A DNA stretch of 64,000 nt, taken from assembly GCF_023078275.1 (NCBI RefSeq), contig NC_062978.1:19367883-19431882 (forward strand), read 5' to 3'. Within the stretch, counting starts at the first letter, position 1, and each line of letters begins with the position of its first letter. Below the pieces are notes generated by a model, which saw only the letters and a list, made by a program, of their open reading frames with translations, was not told the origin of the DNA and ran no database searches. The position numbers and the translations under genes are program-made. The DNA is from Leguminivora glycinivorella. Taxonomy: Eukaryota > Arthropoda > Insecta > Lepidoptera > Tortricidae. Of the stretch, positions 1-9,980 are shown one piece after another.

Positions 1-222
1 TGTTTGACAGAGTATATTTCTATAAGTCAACAGAGATTATTTTTATCTATGTCTTCCTAAAGAAATAAACCTTGTCGACTTATAGAAATAAGTCCTTTTG
101 AAAAGACACTCCTCATCTAAATGTTCAACTCGCAAAACGTTGAAAAACATTCAAGCCCACCGTGTTAACCGTGTACGCAATGTGATTTTTTTGATGCTAA
201 ATGTCAAAGAATTAAATTTCAC

Positions 223-480
223 CCTACACTGAGAGAAAATACAACCAGTTTTCATGTTCGTTCAACAAGTTTTTTGGTTAAAATAGCGCCTACGTGCTCT
301 TTGGTTCAAACAACAAGCTAACTTGTCATTTGAATCGGCAATATATTTGAATCAACAAGTCGATTTTATAAAAACAACCTGACACATATTGTTTTAAACA
401 TACGTTTGGCTGATTCAAACGGATAAACCGCAAAAAGTCGAACTTGTTAAATTCACAATGCAAATTTCTCTCAGTGTAGG
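223..480. repeat. MITE with 16-bp terminal inverted repeats
   Basis: The ends are exact inverted copies: cctacactgagagaaa at 223-238 and its reverse complement at 465-480. The interior is AT-rich and repeats AACAAGTT-like words. No open frame or transposase is seen, so this is a short non-autonomous element of unassigned superfamily. Confidence 0.75.
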
Positions 481-959
481 CTTATTACGGAAATAATCTT
501 TGTTCTTTTAGGAATAAGAGTTGTATTTGATTTATTCAATAAAGAAACCTAAAAACGCTTGGACGATTAGGTACTTTTTTGTAAGGAGAGACGATTATTT
601 TGGGGACGGGACATCGTGTCTTACCGGAGTTATTTTTAGTCAAAAGAAAAATAAGTGGCACTCTGAATTACATGTCTTCATTTGTTTCGAGGTTTTAGTG
701 AGCACCATTTATATTAAAGGAAATAAGTGAAATTACTTTTAGTGTTGTTTGGCTACCTGCATCGACACCATGCCAATAGTTACTGCTCCTTGGCGAACGA
801 AACGCAGCAATGCAAATGTCTATCTTATTCGCTGTCGTGGTTCACATTAAATATTACTTAAAAACTTAAGTAGGTACAGTTACGTCTATAAGTATAGGTA
901 TGCACTTGTACAGTTGAGTTTAAAAATATGTGTACATTTTTTCACCTTATTGCAACAAA
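481..959. other. Unassigned AT-rich intergenic DNA
   Basis: No coding, RNA or repeat signal was recognised. A 69-codon open frame at 521-730 has no recognisable motif and ordinary AT-rich composition. Confidence 0.5.
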
Positions 960-1090
960 TTAACACTTTCGAAACCGGGCTCTACGCGGCGCTACGACAT
1001 TTTCGCTACATACGGGGAAACCCATGTAATCGGCTACGCTTCTACGAGCGGTGTGCCCGACAGTCGGGTTCTTGGTAGCGAAAGTGTTAA
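960..1090. repeat. 131-bp MITE bounded by TTAA, copy 1
   Basis: The sequence runs TTAACACTTTCG...CGAAAGTGTTAA. A near-identical copy of exactly the same length lies at 25772-25902. The TTAA at each end could be the target duplication of a piggyBac-type element or part of the terminal repeat; two copies cannot decide. The open frame across it is incidental. Confidence 0.8.
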
Positions 1091-1282
1091 GGTGAAGAAA
1101 TGTACACATATTTATGAACTCGACTGTACAAATGTACATATGTGATAATGTTTATTAAAACGTTCCACTTTGTCGTATGCTATAAAGCTGCTGTGTGAGT
1201 TTATTCATATGAAGATACAAGCAAATCTCGTCTTTATGGTTAGCGACAAAGTTTAACGTTAAACACTATGACATATAGTAGG

Positions 1283-1582
1283 TATAGGTGAAAAACTTAA
1301 GAAAGTCACCTGGGTGGCTAGCCGAATGGCACAATCGCTCACGAAACGCTCACGAAACGAAGCGCTAGTAGATATCTATCTCTATCGCGCTTGCGTATTG
1401 GCGCGACAGAGCCAGCGGCGTATCGCTTTCGTTTGGCGTCGGAGAAATGCCATTCGGCTACGGGGCCTGTTGTGTTCGAATAAGCGATCGTTTTGTTTGT
1501 GTTACTAAATTTAAATGTGTTCTCTATTCGAACACGTCACTCACACACACAACAGGTGACTTTCTTAAGTTTTTCACCTATA
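1283..1582. repeat. 300-bp MITE with 30-bp TIRs, interrupted by a second element
   Basis: The TIRs at 1283-1312 and 1553-1582 are exact inverted copies (left begins TATAGGTGAAAAACTTAAG). A GCGCGACAGAGCCAG-family fold-back (1312-1465) lies directly inside the left TIR and makes up about half of the element. A smaller inverted pair, GTGTTCGAATA and TATTCGAACAC, sits to its right. Confidence 0.75.
1312..1465 (+). repeat. Fold-back element, GCGCGACAGAGCCAG family, copy 1
   Basis: The termini GGCTAGCCGAATGGCA and GCCATTCGGCTACGGGG are inverted copies. Flanking CCT trinucleotides at 1309-1311 and 1466-1468 fit a 3-bp target duplication. Related copies are at 1803-1966, 40083-40250 (reverse) and 54437-54579 (reverse). 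This copy has an 11-bp internal duplication, ACGAAACGCTC, which accounts for its extra length over the 54 kb copy. Confidence 0.8.
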
Positions 1583-1802
1583 ACTTATTACTGGGGATAA
1601 AGCTACACAATTGAATACCGAAATTATATTATGAATATTATGATTGAACATCAGTACGAGTAACTCCAAAAAAGAAATAAAATGGTGCACGCATCATATA
1701 AGCATTATAATCCCTTCACAATTACTATACCAATAAATTCCCAATTACAGCGGACATCTCAATACCGCGCGCAATGTATTACCAGCATTTAATCTGCCCA
1801 GT

Positions 1803-1966
1803 GTGCGTAGCCGAATGCACAAATGCTTACGAAACGCTCACGATAATATCTATTTCGTAGCTATCTATCTCTATCGCTCTTGCGTATTGGCGCGACAGAG
1901 CCAGACTACATTTCTGCGGAGTTTCTGTGGCGTTTCGCGTCGCAGAAATGCCGTTCAGCTACGGGG
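1803..1966 (+). repeat. Fold-back element, GCGCGACAGAGCCAG family, copy 2
   Basis: It shares the core TATTGGCGCGACAGAGCCAG and the TAGCCGAATG-type termini with the other copies. CCAGT at 1798-1802 and 1967-1971 may be a target duplication. It is more diverged than copy 1. Confidence 0.75.
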
Positions 1967-1971
1967 CCAGT

Positions 1972-2245
1972 ATTCAACTGTATGTTCAGGGTGACTAGCC
2001 AACGTCACGATCGCTTACGTAACGTAGCAAGCTTTCCCTATCGCGCTTTAGATGGCGTTGTAAACCCAAGCGTGTAGATGTAGATCGCCACGTAGTGTCA
2101 ACTCAAAGACGCATGTAATCCGTATAGTCATTAAATTTAGTCATTTATTTATTGCAACCATAGTGTAGTAAAGATCATAGACAGACAGAGATAGATAAAA
2201 AAAAAGTGAGGTACCTCGGAACGATTAAGAAAAATATACGGTCAA
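1972..2245. other. Unassigned; short fold-back-like remnant
   Basis: GTGACTAGCCAACGTCACGA near 1990 and CTATCGCGCTTTAGATGGCG near 2040 loosely echo the preceding family. Nothing else is recognised. Confidence 0.3.
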
Positions 2246-2412
2246 CTAGATGGCGCTGGTTGATTCTAGGATAGATGGCGATAACGATATTGGACAATTT
2301 TAACACATATTAAGTGGATAAAATTGTCAAAACTGAGGTACAAAAGTTTTGACCCTGTGTCGACTGTCGACAGATGGTAGTCTATGGACTGTGACTATAC
2401 ATTTTATTTTAC
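2246..2412 (+). repeat. Diverged dispersed repeat, partner at 63269-63416
   Basis: The two loci share, in order, CTAGATGGCGCT, AAAACATAT, AAATTGTCAAAACTGAGGT, CAAAAGT, GAGATGGCAGTCTATG-type and ACATTTTA blocks. There are no clear termini and no coding content. The element class is unknown. Confidence 0.55.
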
Positions 2413-2719
2413 AGTAAATCTTTATTTCTTTGGTGAACGATTGTCATTTCGGATATGCCGACTGGAAATAAAGGTTCATGGGTCTCTTTAAAGCAAGAGT
2501 GAATAGGCTATGACTGAATCGGCGAGCTCCATCTTAGACTCTGTCTTCACTTTCCATCAGGTGTGACTAGGGTCAATCGCTGATAAGTCTACAATAAAAA
2601 AAAAGAACAACACTGAAGTCACCGATGTGACAATCGTTGACGATACGTGGTGATCGAAACAAACTTGGCTCTGTTGCGCCACTAAGGAAGAGCAATAGGG
2701 AGAGCTTACGAAGCGTAAG
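2413..2719. other. Unassigned
   Basis: No recognisable feature. The short antisense frame here contains a homopolymer run and is not credible. Confidence 0.4.
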
Positions 2720-3177
2720 CAATTGGATAGGTAAAGTTTTTTTGAAGATAGGCAAACAATATATTTTTCTGATAGAATACGTTTTAACGATCACAGAAAG
2801 GTGGATCTTTTTTTTTTTTTTAATTGACCGAAATGACGTTTGTGAAATTTAATGGCAGATGAGGTCATAATGCCTTTGCGCGTACTGAATGCATGCTGAA
2901 TGTAAGAAGTTAGAAAAAAAAACCACCAATGACAGCTAAAAGACACTGACAGTTGACATCGTTTTTTATCTAATTTCTTGCATTTAGTACGCGCAAAGGC
3001 AATGTCATCTCATCTGCTATTACATTTCACAAACGTCATTTCAGTCAATTAAAAAAGATAATAAATAAATTATACGAAATAAAAATAAAAGAGCCACTTT
3101 CCCGTGATCGTTATAACGTATTCTATCAGAAGAATACATTATTTGCCTATCTTCAAAAAAAAATACCCACCCAATTG
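2720..3177. repeat. Fold-back element with arms of about 180 bp
   Basis: Left arm 2720-2893 and right arm 2979-3177 are inverted copies, with shared blocks such as TTGAAGATAGGCAAA, CTGATAGAATACG, ATGACGTTTGTGAAAT and CCTTTGCGCGTACT. The 85-bp spacer has no feature. The right arm carries an extra A/T-rich segment. The antisense frames at both arms are shadows of the palindrome. Confidence 0.8.
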
Positions 3178-3598
3178 TGCCGTTGGCTAGGAGCGTTGAC
3201 GTTGTTAAATAAATCAATTGATGCAACGTGTACGCCACGTGTCAAGGGCTGCGGTGCCATTTATTTTGACGTTTAAAACTAATTGGATGCAAATAAATCT
3301 GAGTAACGAAGTTAATGCTTAATCCGACTAGGGAACTGATAATAGTAATGTGTGGCCCTAAATAAATACATAAATAAACATTAAAGGGAATTTCTCATAC
3401 AAAAGCACATTCACAATGACCTGACATAGAATATTTTGTAGTAAATAGCAATCAGTCAGGACTAGATCGGTCATCAAAAAAATCTACTTCGACGACTGGC
3501 GACTAATGACAATATTTTTAGTAGCTGCAATTTCCGATATTATTACTAGTATTAGGGACTACGCCTAGAACTCTAAAACTTAAAGGTAAGATTCAGTG
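3178..3598. other. Unassigned
   Basis: AT-rich sequence with no gene or repeat recognised. Confidence 0.4.
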
Positions 3599-3760
3599 GG
3601 CTATTTCACCAACAGTGACATTGACACTTGACACTAGCAATTATGAGCCTATTTTTTGATGGATGAAGTAACATTGTTACTTAGCGTCAATATTACATTG
3701 TTGAACAGGCAATGAACGGTGAACAGTCGGGCGACAATTGTCACTATCGTGAAATAGGCC
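3599..3760. repeat. MITE with GGSCTATTTCAC termini
   Basis: GGGCTATTTCACCAACAGTG at the left pairs imperfectly with the reverse complement of the right end (GGCCTATTTCACGATAGTG). The element is about 162 bp and non-coding. Confidence 0.6.
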
Positions 3761-4113
3761 TCATATCGCGACTGCAACAGCGATGCTGACGCTAGTGAAG
3801 CTTTTCATTGATCTATGGGAGTAGTTTGATTTTTATTGGAGTAAATAACTTTCTCAAAACACTGTCACAGCTTCGGAAGCAAGCCTAAGTAGGTATCCGA
3901 TTTAAATGCTCAAAGAGCTAAATTAGAAGGCAAAACAACATGTGTCTATTAAGTTTCTGCCGTAATCAAACTAACTGCGTGGGGACGTAGCGTCAGCAAC
4001 GTAAGCGCTTTGGAGCAATTAATAAGTTTGGGCGGCGGCGCGCGACAGTCCGTGTCCGGTAGCGTCAGCGAATAAACTTGTGTTTTACTATGTCTTATGT
4101 AACATAAATTCTA
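3761..4113. other. Unassigned; short GC-rich patch
   Basis: A GC-rich patch near 4025-4070 is embedded in AT-rich DNA. No open frame or known element. Confidence 0.4.
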
Positions 4114-4239
4114 GGCGCTGATAGTCTATTGGTAAGAACGCGTGACTTTTAATCTGGGTTCAAACCCCATTCCTATCAATATAAGTTTTCCGGAACATAT
4201 GTATGAAATGCCATTTTGATATTTGCCAGTAATTTTTCG
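4114..4239 (+). mobile_element. tRNA-derived SINE, 5' part
   Basis: The head has a pol III B-box-like GGTTCAAACCC at 4159-4169 and a degenerate A-box region near GGTAAGAACG. The body resembles the SINE at 25401-25730 (minus strand): the tRNA-like head is followed by a stretch ending CAGT...TTTTCGGTG. It is cut at 4239 by the 1.6-kb fold-back transposon and resumes after 5861. Confidence 0.7.
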
Positions 4240-5861
4240 GTGTGCGTGTGGATTGAGTGAGCACCTTCCGAAAATAAAAAAATATATGCTGATCATTTAG
4301 TAAAAGTTCTAAAACAATTGTAAAACGAATCTCTGAATTTGTAAAAAGATAAATCAAAAGATACAGTCATTAACATGTGCTCACTCAGTTCTCACAAACT
4401 ACCAACGAAAACAGTGAATGTATTCATTTAACATATAATATTTATATACTAACATTTAGTAAAAAATATGCTAACCTACCTCTATAAATTTTAGATCACC
4501 TAGTCACGTATTTAATTTTTTACAAATAGTTTCTTATGCTCACTCAATCCTCACACTTTTGAAAAGCCGAATTTTGATGAAAAACATAAGATTTAGACCG
4601 CTATTATATGTGTATAGTTTAGTAAAAGTGAAATGGGAATTTGTAAAATACAAAACGAACCACTAACGTGTCAGGTTTTTTTTTATAATAAATTTTTGTA
4701 AGTGCTCACTCAGTCCACACGTTTTGAGAAAGTTAAAAATGTAAATATCTAAAGATTTGTAGCACCACAGACACTCGAAAGTACTTCAACATTTAGTAAA
4801 AATTTTTACTAAATATCCACCATCTAATATTTTATATTCGTTGTCTGGTTTTAAAGATATTCAGATATAACTTTTCTCATACAAATGTATCATGTAGGGT
4901 GACCACACTATGTCGGCTCCTGATTTCTGGTTTCTTACTAGTGAAGTATTCTTTGTTTCTTACCAATTATGATTCATGTCCTTTTTAATGCATGAATGTC
5001 GATATGGTTATTATCCTGACGTCGATAAAAATAACACAATACACATCATCACTAGGCCAAGAACATAACCTAAAAACAGTTTGCAGATGGAGAATTAATA
5101 TGGTATTAATATAAACTATTATCAAAATTGAACGAAATTCCCCAATCTCAATATGACAATGAGAAGGCGGGGAAAATCAGGAGCTGACATAGTGTGGTCA
5201 CCCTACATGATACATTTGTGTGAGAAAAGTTATGTCTGAATATCTTTAAAACCAGACAACGAATATAAAATATTAGATGGTGGATATTTAGTAAATTTTT
5301 TTACTAAATGTTGAAGTACTTTCGAGTGTCTATGGTGCTACAAATCTTAAGATATTTACATTTTTAACTTTCTCAAAACGTGTGGACTGAGTGAGCACTT
5401 ACAAAAATTTATTATAAAAAAACGTGACACGTTAGTGGTTCGTTTTGTATTTTACAAATTCCCATTTCACTTTTACTAAACTATACACACATAATAGCGG
5501 TCTAAATATTATGTTTTTCATCAAAATTCGGCTTTTCAAAAGTGTGAGGATTGAGTGAGCATAAGAAACTATTTGTGAAAAATTAAATACGTAACTAGGT
5601 GATCTAAAATTTATAGAGGTAGGTTGGCATATTTTTACTAAATGTTAGTATATAAATATTATAATTATGTTAAATTAATACATTCACTGTTTTCGTTGGT
5701 AGTTTGTGAGAACTAAGTGAGCACATGTTAATGACTGTATCTTTTGATTTATCTTTTTACAAATTCAGAGATTCGTTTTACAATTGTTTTAGAACTTTTA
5801 CTAAATGATCAGCATATTTTTTTTTATTTTCGGAAGGTGCTCACTCAATCCACACGCACAC
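4240..5861. mobile_element. 1,622-bp fold-back DNA transposon with 687-bp arms
   Basis: Left arm 4240-4926 and right arm 5175-5861 are inverted copies of equal length with scattered mismatches, around a 248-bp spacer. The outer termini read GTGTGCGTGTGGATTGAGTG. ATTTTTCG at 4232-4239 and again at 5862-5869 is an 8-bp target duplication, and the flanks join into one SINE. Each arm holds four copies of a TGCTCACTCARTCCACAC-like word roughly 130-170 bp apart, near TTTAGTAAAA words. No transposase is seen. The 8-bp duplication fits hAT or another 8-bp-TSD superfamily; the assignment is inference. Confidence 0.88.
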
Positions 5862-5905
5862 ATTTTTCGGTGTAGGGAAACGTCGGACTAATTGCAATCG
5901 CTTTT
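5862..5905 (+). mobile_element. tRNA-derived SINE, 3' part after insertion
   Basis: After the duplicated ATTTTTCG, the text GTGTAGGGAAACGTCGGACTAAT continues the SINE body; compare GTGAAGGAAAACATCG and CGGACTAATTCC in the reverse complement of the 25.4 kb copy. The distal part is lost. Confidence 0.6.
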
Positions 5906-7269
5906 GCCTCAGATACTAGGATTACTTGCCAAAGTGCACTCCAGGCTCAGGAGCTGTGACAAAATTCCAGAATACTCGTAACGCAAGAGAATATAAGAAG
6001 AATTCAAGCTGCCAATGCCTAGAGCGCTACTTGAAGAATCAAACCTGTGTGTTACCTCATTTAGAGTTAGATCTTTGGAGACCACACCAAAAGTTAGAGA
6101 GAAACTAAATCATATTGTGTAAATACATACGTTGTATATCCTTCCATATTCAAATTATGCAAACGCAAATACGATACAATACGACAAATAAATAAGTACT
6201 CGTAAATACTTATTTTGGAGACTAAGCTCCAAACTTAGCAAAGCTTGCTATACTTATTTAAAAACAAATACAAATTTAATTTCGTCAATAGACTACTAGA
6301 CTCATATCGAATTTTGCACAAGAAATGATTGTTTTCTGTAGTATTTGACATAAGAAACCAATGTTTATAGATTTTGGGTATTAAAAGTATATGATGACTA
6401 CGTATTTTCGGTTTAAAATACGTGTAATATTTTTTTAACTTTGGCCACCGAAAACGCTGTCAGCCATATAGTGACGTCATAGAACCTAACTTAACTTTAT
6501 GTCGAGTCAATCACATCCTAATCACAATACTCATACTTAAAATGTCAGAAGTTTTTTTGTTCAATTTACATCATGCACAGACAATCTATAGATTAACATG
6601 TATAATGTTTTTGCCTGATTAAGCGAAAGCATACTTTAAAGATGTTTTTTGCGGTGTTCAAGTCGTAATAAAATATAGTAATATACTTTTTCGGTTAATT
6701 GGACAGTAATCAATAATATAAGATAGACTTTAAAAAAGGGTCAAGTAGCCTATTTTGCTAGCTGTATCTACCGCCGCTACACTAGGATACATCCAAGTGA
6801 CAAAGACAGGTTAGTCCGGCCGCGGGCTAACCGGACCGGCTAGTTGCGGCCATAGCTCAACTTTGATTGGTGGAGAATACTGTTAGGCTTTAAGTCGATA
6901 CTTGCTTATAGTTTACTATTAGGCGTGGCATGTGCGATGGTGCGAAGTCGGACATTAGAAATCAAAGACTGCTAAAAGTAAGATTATCGGTGGTTTTACA
7001 CGTTAATGACTCTCAGTCAAGCTGAGCCGATTTTAAATTACCTGCATTGCAAAAACCACGAAGCGTCTATTTGACTGGCGATTTTCTTATATTAGCTACA
7101 GTTGCTTCCTAGCAATACGTTGCGATATACCTAACGTAAATAATATGTCACTAGATTCCTTAGTATCATTCCTCAGGGGCAAATGAGATCTTAGTTTTTA
7201 AATGGGTATGCATTTATTTACTTACTTCTAGAATGTGAAACGATGGGGCTGTCAAGAGAGCGTTCTTGA
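5906..7269. other. Unassigned; one GC-rich hairpin
   Basis: Mostly AT-rich and featureless. GGTTAGTCCGGCCGCGGGCTAACC-like sequence at about 6809-6833 can form a short stem. A 60-codon frame at 5926-6108 has no recognisable motif. Confidence 0.4.
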
Positions 7270-7440
7270 GTCGACTGGCTGTTGGCCGTCCGGCGGGTCG
7301 ACCCAGAGGTATCGCTGAGAGTACTGTGTGGCGGCGAATCTGCGTCGGCTTCCAGTAACTGGCAAGAGGCTGCACAGGATCGGGACAGGTGGTGATCTCT
7401 CGTTTCGGAGACCAAGATTCACTTTGGATCACTGAGCCAA
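7270..7440 (+). pseudogene. C-terminal remnant of a non-LTR retrotransposon ORF2
   Basis: Two plus frames together recall the end of RTE-like ORF2 proteins. A GRPAGRPR-type stretch near 7285-7310 is in one frame. NWQEAAQDRDRW followed by SLVSETKIHFGS is in another frame at about 7357-7430. A TGA at 7393-7395 sits where these proteins usually have a basic residue after DRDRW. So there is at least one frameshift and one stop. Only about 55 codons of a protein normally near 1,000 residues remain. Family placement is inferred from the W-x-x-x-A-x-DR-x-x-W pattern. The minus-strand frames here are shadows. Confidence 0.5.
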
Positions 7441-7454
7441 AATAGTTAGATACG

Positions 7455-7556
7455 CATTTATTTATTTATGCATGATGCACATTGTGTTAGTTACTTTTAA
7501 ATACCTATATTTAAAAGTAACTAACACAATGTGCATCATGCATAAATAAATAAATG
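7455..7556. repeat. Perfect 49-bp palindrome with 4-nt loop
   Basis: Bases 7455-7503 and 7508-7556 are exact reverse complements around CCTA. The inner edge is CTTTTAAATA and the outer edge CATTTATTTATTTATGCATG. It lies 15 bp after the ORF2 remnant. Confidence 0.9.
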
Positions 7557-7621
7557 ACCCGTTATTAGTTAAGAGTAGGCTGTTAGCTTTATTATGAGAG
7601 TTCTGTTCAACAACGGGTCAT
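7554..7621. repeat. 10-bp inverted pair spanning 68 bp
   Basis: ATGACCCGTT at 7554-7563 and AACGGGTCAT at 7612-7621 are exact inverted copies that begin inside the right edge of the palindrome. It may be a tiny MITE or chance. Confidence 0.35.
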
Positions 7622-7940
7622 GATGCTTTTAAATGTGATAAATTATTAGCCGGTCCTATACTTTAAAGCAATTCTATGAATTCTATTAAGTTCATTGTAT
7701 TTCTAGAAATTCCAATCGCTCCATTTACAAGCAAGCATGATGAAAATCAAATTACCGAAGATACGGATACGTGTAACATGGAAATGTCAGGCACCCATTA
7801 GACACTCGCCCATTACAGTATTTGTCCGCTTTTCATCTAATTGTTTCGGGTGGACGAGACGTGCTAAATGCTCTTATAACGTGACATGAATATGAATATC
7901 AGTTTATTACATGTTCGCATGTGGGCCGAGATACGGTGTA
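7622..7940. other. Unassigned
   Basis: No gene, RNA or repeat recognised. Confidence 0.4.
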
Positions 7941-8264
7941 AGGAATTGTTGCCCTCATACGTTCTTCATTTGTGATGAGAAATTCATAATCTAATCTTAA
8001 CCTCGTCCTGCCCAATGTTATTTATAAAGGACATATTCCATTTTTTGGAAATTATGAATTAAAAGCCTGCATTTTCTTATGTTTTACCTAAATTGTGGTA
8101 CAAAGGAGAATATACCCTATCTATTCAAGAATTTGGTTTAAATTTCAATGTCTCAAGCTGTATATATGCTATATAGCAGGACGAGGTTAAATCATAATCA
8201 TATATTCATAATATACGATGAATTTCTCATCACAAATAAAGAACGTATGAGGACAAAAATTCCT
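7941..8264. repeat. Fold-back MITE interrupted by a TTAA element
   Basis: AGGAATTGTTGCCCTCATAC...TGATGAGAAATTCAT on the left pairs with ATGAATTTCTCATCA...GTATGAGGACAAAAATTCCT on the right. A third, diverged arm-like copy lies at about 8587-8632, suggesting a family. Confidence 0.7.
7997..8190. repeat. 194-bp piggyBac-type MITE (TTAA-CCTCGTCCTGC)
   Basis: The ends are TTAACCTCGTCCTGC and GCAGGACGAGGTTAA. TTAA at both edges and a CC start of the repeat fit piggyBac-like non-autonomous elements. It lies inside the fold-back at 7941-8264, so it is the younger of the two. Confidence 0.75.
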
Positions 8265-9034
8265 CCATATATATTCGTCAATAGAGCGGTTAGCTTTTAG
8301 GATAGGTTAACTAGAAAAAAAATGGGTACGGACAGTAAACCAGTCTATACCTTCCTAGAATATTTAACCGGGTTTTTTTACCAAACATCTACTATTCATT
8401 GGCACAATTTAATAAAGCATCATATTATGTATTAAAAAATATGTTTCAGCCCCATATACCTATTAATTCATAATTAAGTTACGAAACACAAAATATTATT
8501 AAGTATATCTTTTTGTCGTCCGTAGGAATTTCCGTCGGTAAGCAACTTTTCTAGTGTGCCAATAAAAATATAAACTAAAATTTCAATAAATTTATTACTC
8601 ATCATAAATAAAGAGCGTACGAGAGTAGAAATTCTTTATAACCTACCCTAAACCATTGTGTACAGATGATTCATGGAAATGTGGTCCAAGTTGAAAATTG
8701 TGTTACTAAGAATTATCCTCGTTTAAGTAAAATTGTGTCACTGGACTCACGGGGTAGAATCGTAGAGTAAGGGATAAGCTCTTGTGATGTTATGTTGGAC
8801 TTCAGCGTAAGTTTCATTTTACAAGCTTTTATGTAACCTTGCCAAGTTTGTTGTTGTTTTTTGGGTCAAATTTGGAGGTTATCTGACTCGGTTCTCAATT
8901 GAAAATAAATTTTGATGCGGATGAAACAACGCACCAACAATATCTTTTTGTAGCGGCTGTACGCAGTCTCCATATACCGACTACTGTTTGAATGAATGCT
9001 CGTTCGCATAGACATGGCATTAAAAACGTTGTGG
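8265..9034. other. Unassigned AT-rich DNA
   Basis: Apart from the arm-like fragment at about 8587-8632, nothing is recognised. Confidence 0.4.
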
Positions 9035-9147
9035 CGCTCTTTGAATCGCTATACGTTTTGTTCCCCATTTAAATTGGGATAAGTTCGCCTTTGTACTTCG
9101 CATCTCAATGTATGTTATTTTTAATGTGTTTTTGTACAATAAAGAGT
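9035..9147 (+). mobile_element. 3' tail of a non-LTR retrotransposon
   Basis: GGGATAAGTTCGCCTTTGTAC followed by an AT-rich run and TTTTGTACAATAAAGAGT resembles the 3'-UTR ends at 11805-11905 and 26092-26218. It runs straight into a TAC microsatellite, as expected for a LINE with a simple-repeat tail. The coding part is absent. Confidence 0.6.

Positions 9148-9215
<68 letters not shown>
9148..9215 (+). repeat. (TAC)n microsatellite, about 22 units
   Basis: An uninterrupted trinucleotide run, the likely tail of the LINE remnant just upstream. The poly-serine and poly-leucine frames across it are artefacts of the repeat. Confidence 0.95.
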
Positions 9216-9500
9216 AATTGGCTTAAGAATATTAATGAAGCACCGCAAAATATAAAAACAAAAACATTTCGACAAACGCTGTTCGTTGCTCTAAACATTT
9301 GCGTAAGTCCTATAAGCTCAAAATTCTTTAATCGATAGCAAATCACAATTTTATTATAATATAAGTACCAACCAGTGTTCGATAGAATCGAATGCCACTT
9401 TCAATCTCAAGTCATTGTCAAAAAATGTGACAGAAGGCGTCATTTACTGGGCATTAGTTACTGCGCCGATTACTGATGTAGTTTTTGGTGTAGATAGTAC

Positions 9501-9980
9501 AGGGTCTCCTCAAAACCTATCGATACAGAATCGGCTTTCGCCGACCAAAAATCGCTCGAAAGTATGAATATTCAGCGACGACTACGCGCAGGTAAGCATC
9601 TTTATACTAAAGAATAATGAAAAAGAATAACCTAACCACAAAATTAAAATTTTGAAAAAACCCCGACCGCGACATATTGGACCGATTTTCATGAAACATG
9701 GCTAAGAACACTCCCGACTAACTCAGCTTTCAGACGAAAAAAAACGAAATCCAAATCGGTTCATCCGTTCGGGAGCTACGATGCCACAGACAGACACACA
9801 CACAGACAGACAAACAGACGCGTCAAACTTATAACACCACGTCGTTTTTGCGTCGGGGGTTAAAAAAAAAAACAAAAAAATCAAAAACATTTAGCAAGTA
9901 GGCCACATGGGCACTTTTGCAAACGAGCGATTTTTGGTCAGCTAGAGCCGATGCTTCGCCGACAGGTTTGAGGAAACCCT
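9501..9980. repeat. MITE with AGGGTCTCCTCAAA-type TIRs, interrupted
   Basis: The left end (AGGGTCTCCTCAAAACCT ... CGCCGACCAAAAATCGCTCG) is the inverted partner of the right end (CGAGCGATTTTTGGTCAG ... AGGTTTGAGGAAACCCT). A TAACCCCCGACGC-family copy lies between the arms and is the younger insertion. Confidence 0.75.
9629..9872 (-). repeat. TAACCCCCGACGC-family repeat, copy 1
   Basis: On the minus strand it starts TTAACCCCCGACGCAAAAAC and carries a short GTCT/GTGT-type simple repeat. Blocks such as TAGCTCCCGAACGGATGAAC and CATGTTTCATGAAAATCGG follow. Same family as 20025-20259, 35759-36044, 36265-36655 and part of 62521-62620. Confidence 0.85.

Noticed and set aside
9020..9346. Poly-serine and poly-leucine proteins
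   Set aside because: They are translations of the (TAC)n microsatellite on either strand.
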